Assembly (NCBI GenBank): GCA_017882305.1
Contig: JADGPU010000027.1
Location: forward strand, 1-35,386
DNA length: 35,386 nt
Direction of reading: 5' to 3'
Source: Bacteroidales bacterium
Lineage (GTDB): Bacteria > Bacteroidota > Bacteroidia > Bacteroidales > VadinHA17
Made by a program: the position numbers and the translations under genes. This document shows, piece by piece, positions 26,457 through 34,734 of the stretch (the first letter of the stretch is position 1; every line of letters begins with the position of its first letter). The notes under the pieces are model-generated. The model had not been told where the DNA came from. It saw only the letters and a program-made list of their open reading frames with translations, and ran no database searches.

Positions 26457-28895
26457 TTATTTTACTGCCTTTAGTTCATTGATCTTTTCTTTTGGCAGAA
26501 GTGAAACGCTTTCTTTTTTTACAGTTAGCTCTTTAGCAAGCGCAAATGAGGCGGTCAGCTTTATATCTCTTGAAGATGCTCCTACTTTTACATCGTACTT
26601 TCCTGCTTCGGCAATCCAGGAAGAGGTGGCAGGATTAAAAGAGGAAAGACGACGGCTGTCTATCACAAAAGAGAGGGTCTGAGATTCTCCCGGCTTGAGA
26701 AGCCTGGTTTTTGTGAATCCTTTCAGCTCCAATGATGGTTTATCAAGTTTTACTGCGGGAGCAGTCAGATATAGTTCCGCAACCTCTTTTCCAGCAACAG
26801 TTCCACTGTTTTTCACATCAACAGTAACTGTAATAGTTCCACTAAACTTTGGTGAGCTTAGTTTAAGATTACTATAAGTGAAATTTGTATAAGAGAGACC
26901 AAACCCAAATTCATATGAAGGTTTTACTTTAAATGTATCGAAGTACCGATAGCCAACATAGATGCCATCTTCATAAGTTACTTCAGAAGGTACGTTTCTC
27001 ATAAATGAAGCCATAGGACCTTGATCTGCTGATTTTGTGTTCACCAGTTCTTTTCCCGGGAAAGTCTTTGCTGACGGATTATCCTCATACTTAACCGGAA
27101 AGGTAGTTGCCAGTTTGCCGGAAGGATTGGCTTTCCCGGTTAAAATATCAGCAATTGAATTTCCTGTCTCCTGACCACCCTGCCATGCAAGAAGTATAGC
27201 GTCGGGAAGGTCTTTCCAGCTCGCCGTTTCAATAACTCCGCCTATGTTAAGAATAACTACTACTTTTTTATTCTTTGCTTTAAAAGCCGTCATTACATTT
27301 TTAATAAGCTGTTGTTCATAATCGCTCAACTGAAAATCGCCTTTATCATTTACCCTGTCAGAACCCTCACCAGCATTTCTGCCAATTGTAATTAACGCTG
27401 CGTCGCAAACATTTGCCATACCGGTGATTATATCCTTATTAAGAGCGAGTTCTTCAATTGGCTTTGATCCCATTAAAGCCATAAATCCTCTCAGCTGTGG
27501 ACGACCTTCCTTGGTTAGTTTCAGGTAGTTGGAATAGAGATTAAGAAGTTCTTCATTTTGATTCAATCCATTATTCTTCAAACCTTCAGAAAGTGAAATA
27601 CTATAAGCCTTATTTACAAGTCCGCTTCCTGTTCCTCCGACAATTATATCATAAGATGTATTACCGAATGCTGCAATATTTTTTATACCTGACCCGAATG
27701 GCAATGCACCATTATCATTTTTCAATAATACCATACCTTCTGATGCAGCCTGACGAGTAACTTCTGCATGTGCCTTAAGATCAGGTTTATTTGAATATTT
27801 ATAACCCTTAAAACGGGGACTCTGAAGAAGTATATTAAGGATCTTTTCGACGTTCCTGTCTAAATCCTTTACATCGAGTTTCCCTTCCTTAACTGCCTTG
27901 ATTATCGCTTTAACCTGATCAGGTGTTCCGGGCATAAGCATGTCGTTCCCTGCTTTCATCTGAGCTACCGGATCTTTTCCACCAAACCAGTCGGTCATAA
28001 CAAAACCTTTGAAACCCCAGTCATTCCTTAAAATGTTAGTAAGAAGCTCCGGACTTTGAGAAGTGTAAGTACCATTAATCAGGTTATAGGATGACATCAC
28101 AGTCCATGGTTGGGCTTCCTGAACAGCGATTCTGAATCCTTCCAGATAAATCTCGCGCAAGGCACGTTCACTAATGATTGTATTAAGTGAATTTCTGTTT
28201 GTCTCTGCATTATTTGCTGCAAAATGTTTAATTGAGACACCTACTCCCTGAGATTCAACACCCTTGACCATTGCAGCAGCAATTTTTCCTGTTATATAGG
28301 GATCCTCAGAATAATATTCGAAATTTCTTCCGCATAACGGGTTGCGATGAATATTCATTCCCGGACCGAGCAAAACGTCTGCGCCATATTCAAGCACTTC
28401 ATTCCCTATTGCCTGACCTACTTTATATATAAGATCTATATCCCATGAAGATGCCAGTAAAGTGCCTACAGGAAATGCTGTACAATAATAAGTATTATTG
28501 TCATTGCTCCTCGTAGGATCAATTCTAACACCTGCAGGTCCGTCGGTAACAACCATTGGAGTGATTCCAAGTCGGGGGAGTGCAAAAGAGGTCCCAGCTG
28601 CTCCTGCAACCAGACTTTGTGTCTCGCCAATAACCGGACCTGAAGGCGGAGCCGGTGGCTTGGCAGATGGATTTCCATTTGGAGAAGCCGGCTGATTACT
28701 ATTGGGAGAAGGTGGCGGACCACCAGGCATTCTCATACCAGTACCGACTACCATTGCAGCTTTCTCCTCCAGGGTCATTGCTGCAACAACTTTTTTTACC
28801 GGATCTTTACCCAGTTTTGGAGCAACTGCGCTTTGCGAGTTTCCCGACATAATAAACGCAATACTCAATACCAAGGAGATTAGGATTCTTTTCAT
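26457..28895 (-). CDS. GH3 beta-glucosidase-like glycoside hydrolase
   Basis: Exported glycoside hydrolase family 3 enzyme, 812 residues from the ATG at 28895, which begins a clear signal peptide (MKRILISLVLSIAFIMSGNS). A longer frame from 28946 would put 17 extra residues before it and is rejected. Domain 1 contains VTDGPAGVR, GRNFEYYSEDP, KHFAANNAETNR (223-234) and the nucleophile Asp302 in VMTDWFGG. Domain 2 holds IGRNAGEGSDR and QGGQETGNSIAD. TYEDGIYVGYRYFD carries Glu642, matching the acid/base glutamate of several GH3 beta-glucosidases. A fibronectin III-like domain closes the protein. An unusual proline/asparagine-rich insertion occupies about 58-87. It probably cleaves beta-glucosides or related oligosaccharides in the periplasm; exact linkage cannot be read from sequence. 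Confidence 0.93.
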   Translation of the reverse strand: MKRILISLVLSIAFIMSGNSQSAVAPKLGKDPVKKVVAAMTLEEKAAMVVGTGMRMPGGPPPSPNSNQPASPNGNPSAKPPAPPSGPVIGETQSLVAGAAGTSFALPRLGITPMVVTDGPAGVRIDPTRSNDNNTYYCTAFPVGTLLASSWDIDLIYKVGQAIGNEVLEYGADVLLGPGMNIHRNPLCGRNFEYYSEDPYITGKIAAAMVKGVESQGVGVSIKHFAANNAETNRNSLNTIISERALREIYLEGFRIAVQEAQPWTVMSSYNLINGTYTSQSPELLTNILRNDWGFKGFVMTDWFGGKDPVAQMKAGNDMLMPGTPDQVKAIIKAVKEGKLDVKDLDRNVEKILNILLQSPRFKGYKYSNKPDLKAHAEVTRQAASEGMVLLKNDNGALPFGSGIKNIAAFGNTSYDIIVGGTGSGLVNKAYSISLSEGLKNNGLNQNEELLNLYSNYLKLTKEGRPQLRGFMALMGSKPIEELALNKDIITGMANVCDAALITIGRNAGEGSDRVNDKGDFQLSDYEQQLIKNVMTAFKAKNKKVVVILNIGGVIETASWKDLPDAILLAWQGGQETGNSIADILTGKANPSGKLATTFPVKYEDNPSAKTFPGKELVNTKSADQGPMASFMRNVPSEVTYEDGIYVGYRYFDTFKVKPSYEFGFGLSYTNFTYSNLKLSSPKFSGTITVTVDVKNSGTVAGKEVAELYLTAPAVKLDKPSLELKGFTKTRLLKPGESQTLSFVIDSRRLSSFNPATSSWIAEAGKYDVKVGASSRDIKLTASFALAKELTVKKESVSLLPKEKINELKAVK

Positions 28896-29118
28896 ACAAA
28901 TGATTTTAATAATATATTTATAAATGTAATTTGTAAACTTATTCACGGGTTAGATAAATGTAAAGGTAATTGAAACCAATGTTAAGAGTTGTTAAATTAT
29001 TTTAAAATAAATGTATATACTGACCCGAATCAATAAAAATTAAATAGAAGTACTGAGGAATTTTACCGATGGAGAGCGGTTTTTCAGATATGATCAGAAC
29101 TTTATCGAATGGGGAAAA

Positions 29119-30408
29119 TTATTTTTCCGAATTTTTCCTGTAATAAACTGTATTATAATTCCAGTCCTTCGCAATAAGAACTCCGTTATGATCAATAAAA
29201 AGGTTATTCAGATTATTATTGGTCCAATATACTTCATAAGAACTAAGGTCAGAGGACTTCAGAATTCCGAACCCGGGGAGAAGGATATAATAAAAATCTC
29301 CCCATTTATTAAAAATGTTATCCATTTCCGTAACGAACTGAGGAGCAGCAGCATACAGAGGTGAATATGATACACCATAATCAGTCGATTTGTATATAAT
29401 GATTATACCTGGTCCCTGACTGACAATGTAAATCTCATCCTTTTCATTAACAAACAGTTTGAGTAAATAATCAGGCGTCTTTATTATCGTCCATGTAAGA
29501 CCGTCATCGAACGATCTATACATATTGCAACAGTCCGAACCTCGCAAAAGCAGAGAACCATCTTTGAGCCGGAAGACATCTCCAATGCCCCCAGCTGTTA
29601 ATTCACTTAGTGCAGCCGTATCTGTCCATGTCATACCGCCATCCTTCGAAAACTTTGTTGGATGATCCCATGCAAAAGCCCAAACATAATTGTCGTTTGA
29701 AATATATGGATAAATATAATAAGGACGGTCAGGAAAAGGTTTTGTGCAGGTTTTCCATGATACACCGTGATCGGAGCTCTTCACTAATTCTCCGGTCCAG
29801 GTACTTACATAAATGACGCCTTTATTATCCATCATAAGAGTCCTTGGCGAAATTAATAAAGGATCATTAACCGGCTCCCACAAATAATATCTTTCCCCCT
29901 GCCTGAATATTTGATTATTGGTAATCATCAGTGTAAACTTATTTACTGTATCGGCTACCATTCCCATTATGTAACTATCAGGAGAGAATGAACAGGTATC
30001 CCAGGAATCATTTCTGAATCCATATTCAACCAGATCCGTAGAGGTAAGGTAATTCCCTGAAGTATCGAATGTTTTTGCCCTGAGTTTCTGTTCAAACGAT
30101 CCCGTACCAAGTTTCCATCCCGTATAGGAAAATCCATTCTTCCCTGTAGATGTAGATGGTATAGTGACATTTCCTCCTCCTTTTACAGCCTCAAAAAGTA
30201 CTTTGATTGAATCTTTTAACGGATTATTACTATCCACTGCATAAAATTTAACACTATCACTCACCCATTCACCGGCAAAATATTTTTGCCCCGGGTTGAT
30301 CTGAAAGCTAAATGAATAATTCTTCAAGGAGTTCACTGAAGGATCAGGATACCTGTCGCATGCCAAGGCAAAACAAACAATAGCAAACAATAAAACTGTT
30401 CTTCGCAT
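29119..30408 (-). CDS. Asp-box (BNR/sialidase-type) repeat lipoprotein
   Basis: Lipoprotein of 429 residues with signal MRRTVLLFAIVCFALAC and lipidation at Cys17. Residues about 25-135 look like a beta-sandwich, Ig-like domain. The remainder contains four Asp-box motifs (S-x-D-x-G-x-x-W type): SSDHGVSW (211-218), SKDGGMTW (254-261), SFDDGLTW (299-306) and STDYGVSY (341-348). This predicts a beta-propeller. Asp boxes occur in sialidases but also in many non-enzymatic propellers. No sialidase FRIP motif or catalytic arginine triad was recognised, so an enzyme activity is not claimed. The gene follows the barrel-protein gene by only 8 bp, so the two are co-transcribed and may act together at the outer membrane. 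Confidence 0.8.
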   Translation of the reverse strand: MRRTVLLFAIVCFALACDRYPDPSVNSLKNYSFSFQINPGQKYFAGEWVSDSVKFYAVDSNNPLKDSIKVLFEAVKGGGNVTIPSTSTGKNGFSYTGWKLGTGSFEQKLRAKTFDTSGNYLTSTDLVEYGFRNDSWDTCSFSPDSYIMGMVADTVNKFTLMITNNQIFRQGERYYLWEPVNDPLLISPRTLMMDNKGVIYVSTWTGELVKSSDHGVSWKTCTKPFPDRPYYIYPYISNDNYVWAFAWDHPTKFSKDGGMTWTDTAALSELTAGGIGDVFRLKDGSLLLRGSDCCNMYRSFDDGLTWTIIKTPDYLLKLFVNEKDEIYIVSQGPGIIIIYKSTDYGVSYSPLYAAAPQFVTEMDNIFNKWGDFYYILLPGFGILKSSDLSSYEVYWTNNNLNNLFIDHNGVLIAKDWNYNTVYYRKNSEK

Positions 30409-30416
30409 TGCTGATC

Positions 30417-31802
30417 TTATTTAATGGTCCCCGGTGGAGGTATTGTAAAACCTATCAGAAAAGATATGGTCCTGTTCCTGATCACAAAGTCCTGAATTGA
30501 AAGGTTTTGTTGATCTGCGAAAAGGCTCTTATTATAAACATCCTTAAAGCCTGAACTATATTGCAGAGCCAGGTCTACTTTATACTTATTGAACAAAGGC
30601 AGAGATACCCCTGTTCTGAATATCCAACCCAGATCATTATCCTTTATTAATCTTTCAAGATCATCATAAACAACAGTTTTCATGACAGAATAACTTGAAG
30701 CTGAGCGTTCTTCATTGTAAGCAACTCCGACATTACGTGCATTCAGTTTAAGTCCAAGCCATGGACCGAAATTAATGAAGACCTTTTGAGATTTTCCGAT
30801 CGGCAAACTAAACAGAACTGGAATAATTGCATAATCTGTAAAAATCTTTGCATTGACGGAGTACATCGGAGTACTGTTCATATGCCTGAAGAATAAGGCG
30901 CTGGAATCATTCATTGAGTAGCCTTTTCTTTCAAAAGAAACTCCCGATATAAATGAGCAGCCATGCCCTAAGGGGAAATTAACAGAGAATCCCAGTGAAG
31001 GCCCAAAAACAGTTGAATACATCTCGCGATCGACATCGAGCGCATTCCAGGAAACATCTACCCCACCCCAGTATGTAACTGTAACCTTTTTTGATGAAGA
31101 ATCACTGACTGATTTTGGATTAATATTTGTCTTGTTCTTTTTAATAAACTCATAATCAATACCCAAAGTATATTCTGAAGAACCTTGCCTTAAGTTAGAG
31201 TTTTCAAGAAAATGCTTTCGTCCTGTCAGGTAACTTACATTAAAAGTAGCTTTTATTTTATCACTTAAAGGATAAGAAATCCCTGAAGAAAACATATACC
31301 CGAAATCTTTCTTCTTTGTATTATCGGGTTCAGTGGGATAATAATTATTATTATAGTTCAGACTATGACCCTGCATAAATGAAAAAATCAGTCCGGCCTT
31401 CATATTAAACTGTATAGCAGATGGTATGGAAACAGTCAAAAGAAGTGGCACACGAAGAAAGCTGAAATCCATCTTATCATCGGCAGGGTAATAATAAGGC
31501 GCAATCATATCATTTAAGTCATAAGGATAATATACCACGGGATAAGAGGTGGATTTATGCTCATAATAAACAGTGGAGAAATTTATTCCGGTCTGAATTC
31601 CAATCGATCTGTTAAATGAATATCCCAGATAAAATGCCTGAGTAGGTCCGGGTTTAGGTTCCCATTTACCTCCAAAATCCTGACCATGGATATCTGAAAA
31701 GTTCACGCCACTATATATACCGGTAATGAAATTTTGGGAATAACTAACTGAAGTACAGAAAAATATCAAAAATAAAAAAAACCAGGTTTTAGAATTATTC
31801 AT
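30417..31802 (-). CDS. outer-membrane beta-barrel protein with two PorT-like halves
   Basis: Protein of 461 residues with a signal peptide (about 1-22, cleavage near SYSQ). Two similar beta-rich halves are visible. The first is about 24-221, with FLRVPLLLTV, FNMKAGLIFSF and YMFSSGISYPLSDKIKATFN. The second is about 240-455, with YAIIPVLFSLPI, VFINFGPWLGL and WIFRTGVSLPLFNKYKVDLA. Each resembles a small PorT/OMP_b-brl_2 barrel, and a polar linker (about 222-239) joins them. No plug domain or TonB box was seen, so it is not a SusC-type transporter. It sits in a same-strand group with the SGNH hydrolase, the esterase and the Asp-box lipoprotein. Function unknown; a structural or anchoring role at the cell surface is the most that can be inferred. 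Confidence 0.8.
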   Translation of the reverse strand: MNNSKTWFFLFLIFFCTSVSYSQNFITGIYSGVNFSDIHGQDFGGKWEPKPGPTQAFYLGYSFNRSIGIQTGINFSTVYYEHKSTSYPVVYYPYDLNDMIAPYYYPADDKMDFSFLRVPLLLTVSIPSAIQFNMKAGLIFSFMQGHSLNYNNNYYPTEPDNTKKKDFGYMFSSGISYPLSDKIKATFNVSYLTGRKHFLENSNLRQGSSEYTLGIDYEFIKKNKTNINPKSVSDSSSKKVTVTYWGGVDVSWNALDVDREMYSTVFGPSLGFSVNFPLGHGCSFISGVSFERKGYSMNDSSALFFRHMNSTPMYSVNAKIFTDYAIIPVLFSLPIGKSQKVFINFGPWLGLKLNARNVGVAYNEERSASSYSVMKTVVYDDLERLIKDNDLGWIFRTGVSLPLFNKYKVDLALQYSSGFKDVYNKSLFADQQNLSIQDFVIRNRTISFLIGFTIPPPGTIK

Positions 31803-31861
31803 CTGTTACAATTTCCATAGGCAGAAAAAAATTTGTACAAGAATCATGCCGAAGTCTTAAA

Positions 31862-33085
31862 CTAATTCTGTCTGAATAGTTGGGGTGTAAATTCTGAAAG
31901 ATAAATACGCCAGTTAGCCCAGCTATGTCCTCCCGTGCTTTCCCGATAGGTATATTTTAAACCATGTTTATCTAGTGAACTCCTTAGTGTCTGAACCGAT
32001 TTATAAAGGAAATCATCCTTCCCTACACCGACCCAATAGAGTTTATAACCACTATTCTTCAAAGTTTCGAATTTCGTATCCTGATCCGGATCTGGTTTTA
32101 AACCCATAGTTGTAACATCAACCAGACCCATGCTCATTACACCAATGTAACCAAACATAGAAGGATAATTACCAGTCAATGTAAGTGTCTGCATTCCTCC
32201 CATCGACAGCCCTGCCAGTGCACGGTCATCCCTGTCTGGAATCACTCTGTAATGGCTTTCCACAAAGGGAATTATATCTTTTACCATGCTTTCCTCAAAT
32301 AAACCCATTCCCATATCATAAGGGGCTGATACTGAAGGATTGACTGGAGCCTCAGTAATAGCTGCTGCCTGACCGGGATTTCCATTTGGCATGACGACGA
32401 TCATCGGTTTAGCCTTACCCTGAGAGATAAGGTTGTCCATTATCTGACAAGTACGGCCCAGTGTAGTCCATGCATCCTCATCACCTCCACCCCCGTGAAG
32501 CAGATAAAAAACAGGATATTTCCCCTGGCTATCCTCATACCCCGGAGGAGTGTAAACGTACAACCTTCTGCTAAGCTTCAGGCTCGGGGATTCATACCAT
32601 ACTTTTGAAAGGGTACCGTGAGGAACATTTTTAACAAAATAGAGGTCCGATTCTGTTCCGGGTATCAGAAACATACTTTCATTACGGTTGCCATCACGTT
32701 TTACCTGCGAATTATTGGGATCAAGCACCCTTATGCCATCAATTAAAAAAGTATAGCTATACAATTCGGGTTTGAGCGGTCCAACAGTCAGTGTCCATAA
32801 GCTCGTATCATTTTTGACCATCGGAACGCTTGATCCAAATCCGGGCATCCAGTCTCCGCTTACAGATACAGAACCTGCATCTTTTGAGACCAATCTGAAA
32901 ATCACACTGTTATCGGGTAAAATCTCAGCTGACTTAATAGCCACCGGCATTCTGAATGCAGGTCTGGCAACAGACTGATTTGCAGGTTTTTTTGCAGTTT
33001 CCTGTGCGTTTACACCACCTGATATCAAAGATAAAAACAGAATTGTAACAATAATTACAAAATTTGTTTTACCATTAGTTTTCAT
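31862..33085 (-). CDS. CE1-like (feruloyl/acetyl-xylan type) esterase with N-terminal E-set domain
   Basis: Secreted alpha/beta-hydrolase of 407 residues. The signal peptide is at about 1-27 (cleavage near GVNAQ). Residues about 45-145 form a CBM48/E-set-like domain with GSVSVSGDWMPGFG and YSYTFLIDGIRVLDPNN, as in the N-terminal module of several Bacteroidota feruloyl esterases. The esterase-D-type catalytic domain has LLHGGGGDEDAW (195-206) for the oxyanion hole, GLSMGG with nucleophile Ser294, acidic residues at 357-358 (GKDD) and His387 in GGHSW. It probably removes ester side groups from plant polysaccharides, though the substrate is not determined. The gene lies 28 bp downstream of the SGNH hydrolase and 59 bp upstream of the barrel protein, all on one strand. 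Confidence 0.88.
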   Translation of the reverse strand: MKTNGKTNFVIIVTILFLSLISGGVNAQETAKKPANQSVARPAFRMPVAIKSAEILPDNSVIFRLVSKDAGSVSVSGDWMPGFGSSVPMVKNDTSLWTLTVGPLKPELYSYTFLIDGIRVLDPNNSQVKRDGNRNESMFLIPGTESDLYFVKNVPHGTLSKVWYESPSLKLSRRLYVYTPPGYEDSQGKYPVFYLLHGGGGDEDAWTTLGRTCQIMDNLISQGKAKPMIVVMPNGNPGQAAAITEAPVNPSVSAPYDMGMGLFEESMVKDIIPFVESHYRVIPDRDDRALAGLSMGGMQTLTLTGNYPSMFGYIGVMSMGLVDVTTMGLKPDPDQDTKFETLKNSGYKLYWVGVGKDDFLYKSVQTLRSSLDKHGLKYTYRESTGGHSWANWRIYLSEFTPQLFRQN

Positions 33086-33113
33086 AATATATCCTCTTAA
33101 GACTTAATTAATA

Positions 33114-33875
33114 CTATTTTACACCTGCAATCCACGCCTGTGCCATCAGTTGAGCTCCGGCGAGTGTAGGATGAACACCATCACCCGTCCAGTAGTCGCC
33201 TGGAGCTTGTTTCTGAGCTTCATCAAAGATTTTCTGAAATGGAATAAAAGTCGCCCCGAACTGATCTGCAATCTTTCTGGCAGACTCCTGGTAAGCATAG
33301 AATTCAGGATACCATTTGCCGTCGACAGCCTTTACTCCCGGTACAGCAAAAGGCTCGCATATAATTAGTTTCACCTTCGGGAGAGCTTTCTTTGTCCTCT
33401 CGAGAAGAGCCATATAATCATTCCTGTAGATTTCAACGGTACCGTTATATTGTCCGTTCAGTTTATGCCAGATATCATTTACCCCAATCAGGATACTTAA
33501 TATATCAGGTTTGAGTCCGAGGCAATCTGTTTCCCATCTCTCAGCAAGCTGGTAAACTTTATTTCCAGACACTCCCTTGTTAAACACTTTCAGATTATGC
33601 GATGCATATTTCTGAAGAAGTTTAGCGCCTGCCAGCATAGGGTAGCCTGATCCAAGAGCACTTGAACTGTTAAAAGAGTTATCTTCTTTGTTCCTGCCTG
33701 AATCAGTAATTGAGTCACCCTGGAAGAGAATAATGTCATTTCTGTTTAATGGATTCTTTTTGTGTACCGAGGAGACCATTGCTGCTGACAGTATTTCAGG
33801 AATACTTACTGCCATTAATCCACCCAGAGCGGCTTTCTTTATGAAATTGCGTCTGTTGTTGTTGCTGTTTTCCAT
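33114..33875 (-). CDS. SGNH/GDSL-family esterase with Tat-type signal
   Basis: Exported hydrolase of 253 residues. The N-terminus NRRNFIKKAALGG resembles a twin-arginine signal. All four SGNH blocks are present: GDSIT with nucleophile Ser55, GVSGNK with Gly104, GVND with Asn133, and DGVHP with Asp232 and His235. Such enzymes deacetylate carbohydrates or cleave small esters. With a CE1-like esterase directly downstream, carbohydrate side-chain de-esterification is the likely theme. AGGAAA lies 2-7 nt before the ATG at 33875 and resembles a ribosome-binding sequence, though the spacing is short. It is the first gene of the four-gene minus-strand group; the 179-bp spacer upstream separates it from a divergent gene. 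Confidence 0.9.
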   Translation of the reverse strand: MENSNNNRRNFIKKAALGGLMAVSIPEILSAAMVSSVHKKNPLNRNDIILFQGDSITDSGRNKEDNSFNSSSALGSGYPMLAGAKLLQKYASHNLKVFNKGVSGNKVYQLAERWETDCLGLKPDILSILIGVNDIWHKLNGQYNGTVEIYRNDYMALLERTKKALPKVKLIICEPFAVPGVKAVDGKWYPEFYAYQESARKIADQFGATFIPFQKIFDEAQKQAPGDYWTGDGVHPTLAGAQLMAQAWIAGVK

Positions 33876-33939
33876 CTTTTCCTGTGTTTGAAATTAATTC
33901 TATTATTAATATCGTTTATTGGTTTTCTGGTAATGGTTA

Positions 33940-33969
33940 TTGTTCTTAATATTTAAGATTATAAATTTA
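33940..33969 (+). promoter_or_regulatory. candidate vegetative promoter (-33 TTG, -7 TAAATTTA)
   Basis: TTG at 33940-33942 is followed after exactly 19 nt by TAAATTTA (33962-33969), close to the Bacteroidota pattern TTTG-N19-TAnnTTTG. It would start transcription near 33976, giving a leader of about 79 nt for the gene at 34055. AT-rich surroundings lower confidence. Confidence 0.4.
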
Positions 33970-34054
33970 CTTTTTTTTAATATATAATTTTAACCTCAAC
34001 TATACGTTTGTTAAATAAGAGTCAATTCCATTTTTACTTAATCAATTGAAAATT

Positions 34055-34660
34055 ATGAAACAGTTACTAATCAGATGGTTCTTGATCTTAACTGTGGTGG
34101 TAATTACAGTTATGAAAGTAAAAGGCCAGGCTACAATGCCGGATGTACTAATTAAAAATTCCCTTAGAGAACAATTAAATTATATCGAGGAACATACCAG
34201 GATCTATGAAGACTACAGGGCAATAAGGGAGGATATGTTTCAGAAGATAAAGGGAAATGTCTCAGACACTCTATCTGCAGTCAACAGGAAAATCGCACTA
34301 TTGAACAAAACTAAATCAGCACTAAACTTGACTATCGATTCACTCATGACAAACCTTGAATCAACAAAAACCAGACTGGAGGAAATAACCCGCACAAAAA
34401 ACAGCATAAGCGTAATTGGCCTGGAAATAAACAAGTTAACCTATAATAAAATAATGTGGACAATTCTTGCCGGATTAGTTGCTGCGTTGTTATTAGGATT
34501 TCTTGTTTTAAAACGGAATTTATCAGTCATGTTTAATACAAAAAAAGAATTTCAGGAGCTTAAAGTTGAGTTTGAATCCTATCGCAAAACCTCCCGGGAA
34601 GCCCGGGAAAAATTAACCATGGATCACTTCAATGAAATCAAGAGGCTTAAGGGAGGATGA
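34055..34660 (+). CDS. hypothetical coiled-coil membrane protein
   Basis: Protein of 201 residues from the ATG at 34055; an in-frame TTG at 34046 is a weaker start. An N-terminal signal or anchor (about 4-22, ending VKGQ) is followed by a charged helical segment with heptad character (about 40-118; NYIEEHTRIYEDYRAIREDM). A second membrane helix (about 131-151, IMWTILAGLVAALLLGFLVL) leads to a highly charged cytoplasmic coil (160-200). The likely topology is a periplasmic coiled coil joined through the membrane to a cytoplasmic coiled coil. I recall similar proteins in Bacteroidota that carry misleading methyltransferase names; no methyltransferase motif is seen here. It is a stand-alone gene between the esterase group and the fucosidase. 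Function unknown. Confidence 0.75.
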   Translation: MKQLLIRWFLILTVVVITVMKVKGQATMPDVLIKNSLREQLNYIEEHTRIYEDYRAIREDMFQKIKGNVSDTLSAVNRKIALLNKTKSALNLTIDSLMTNLESTKTRLEEITRTKNSISVIGLEINKLTYNKIMWTILAGLVAALLLGFLVLKRNLSVMFNTKKEFQELKVEFESYRKTSREAREKLTMDHFNEIKRLKGG

Positions 34661-34662
34661 CA

Positions 34663-34700
34663 GAGCTCAGGGCTCAGGACTCAAGGCTCAGGACTTAGGG
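34663..34700. repeat. short direct repeats (GGCTCAGGACT units)
   Basis: The 11-mer GGCTCAGGACT occurs at 34671-34681 and 34685-34695 with a 14-nt period. Partial units GCTCAG flank it on the left and a degenerate TTAGGGC ends it. It lies between the converging coiled-coil and fucosidase genes. It is a simple-sequence intergenic repeat with no coding potential. Confidence 0.6.
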
Positions 34701-34734
34701 CAAATATCTTAAAAAAAGTAGTAATCAATAGAAT

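Noticed and set aside
29119-30408. Calling the Asp-box lipoprotein a sialidase
   Set aside because: Asp boxes alone do not define sialidases; no FRIP motif or arginine triad was recognisable.
34663-34700. Possible CRISPR-like short repeats
   Set aside because: There are only two 11-bp units with 3-nt separation and no spacers of CRISPR length; this is a simple intergenic repeat.
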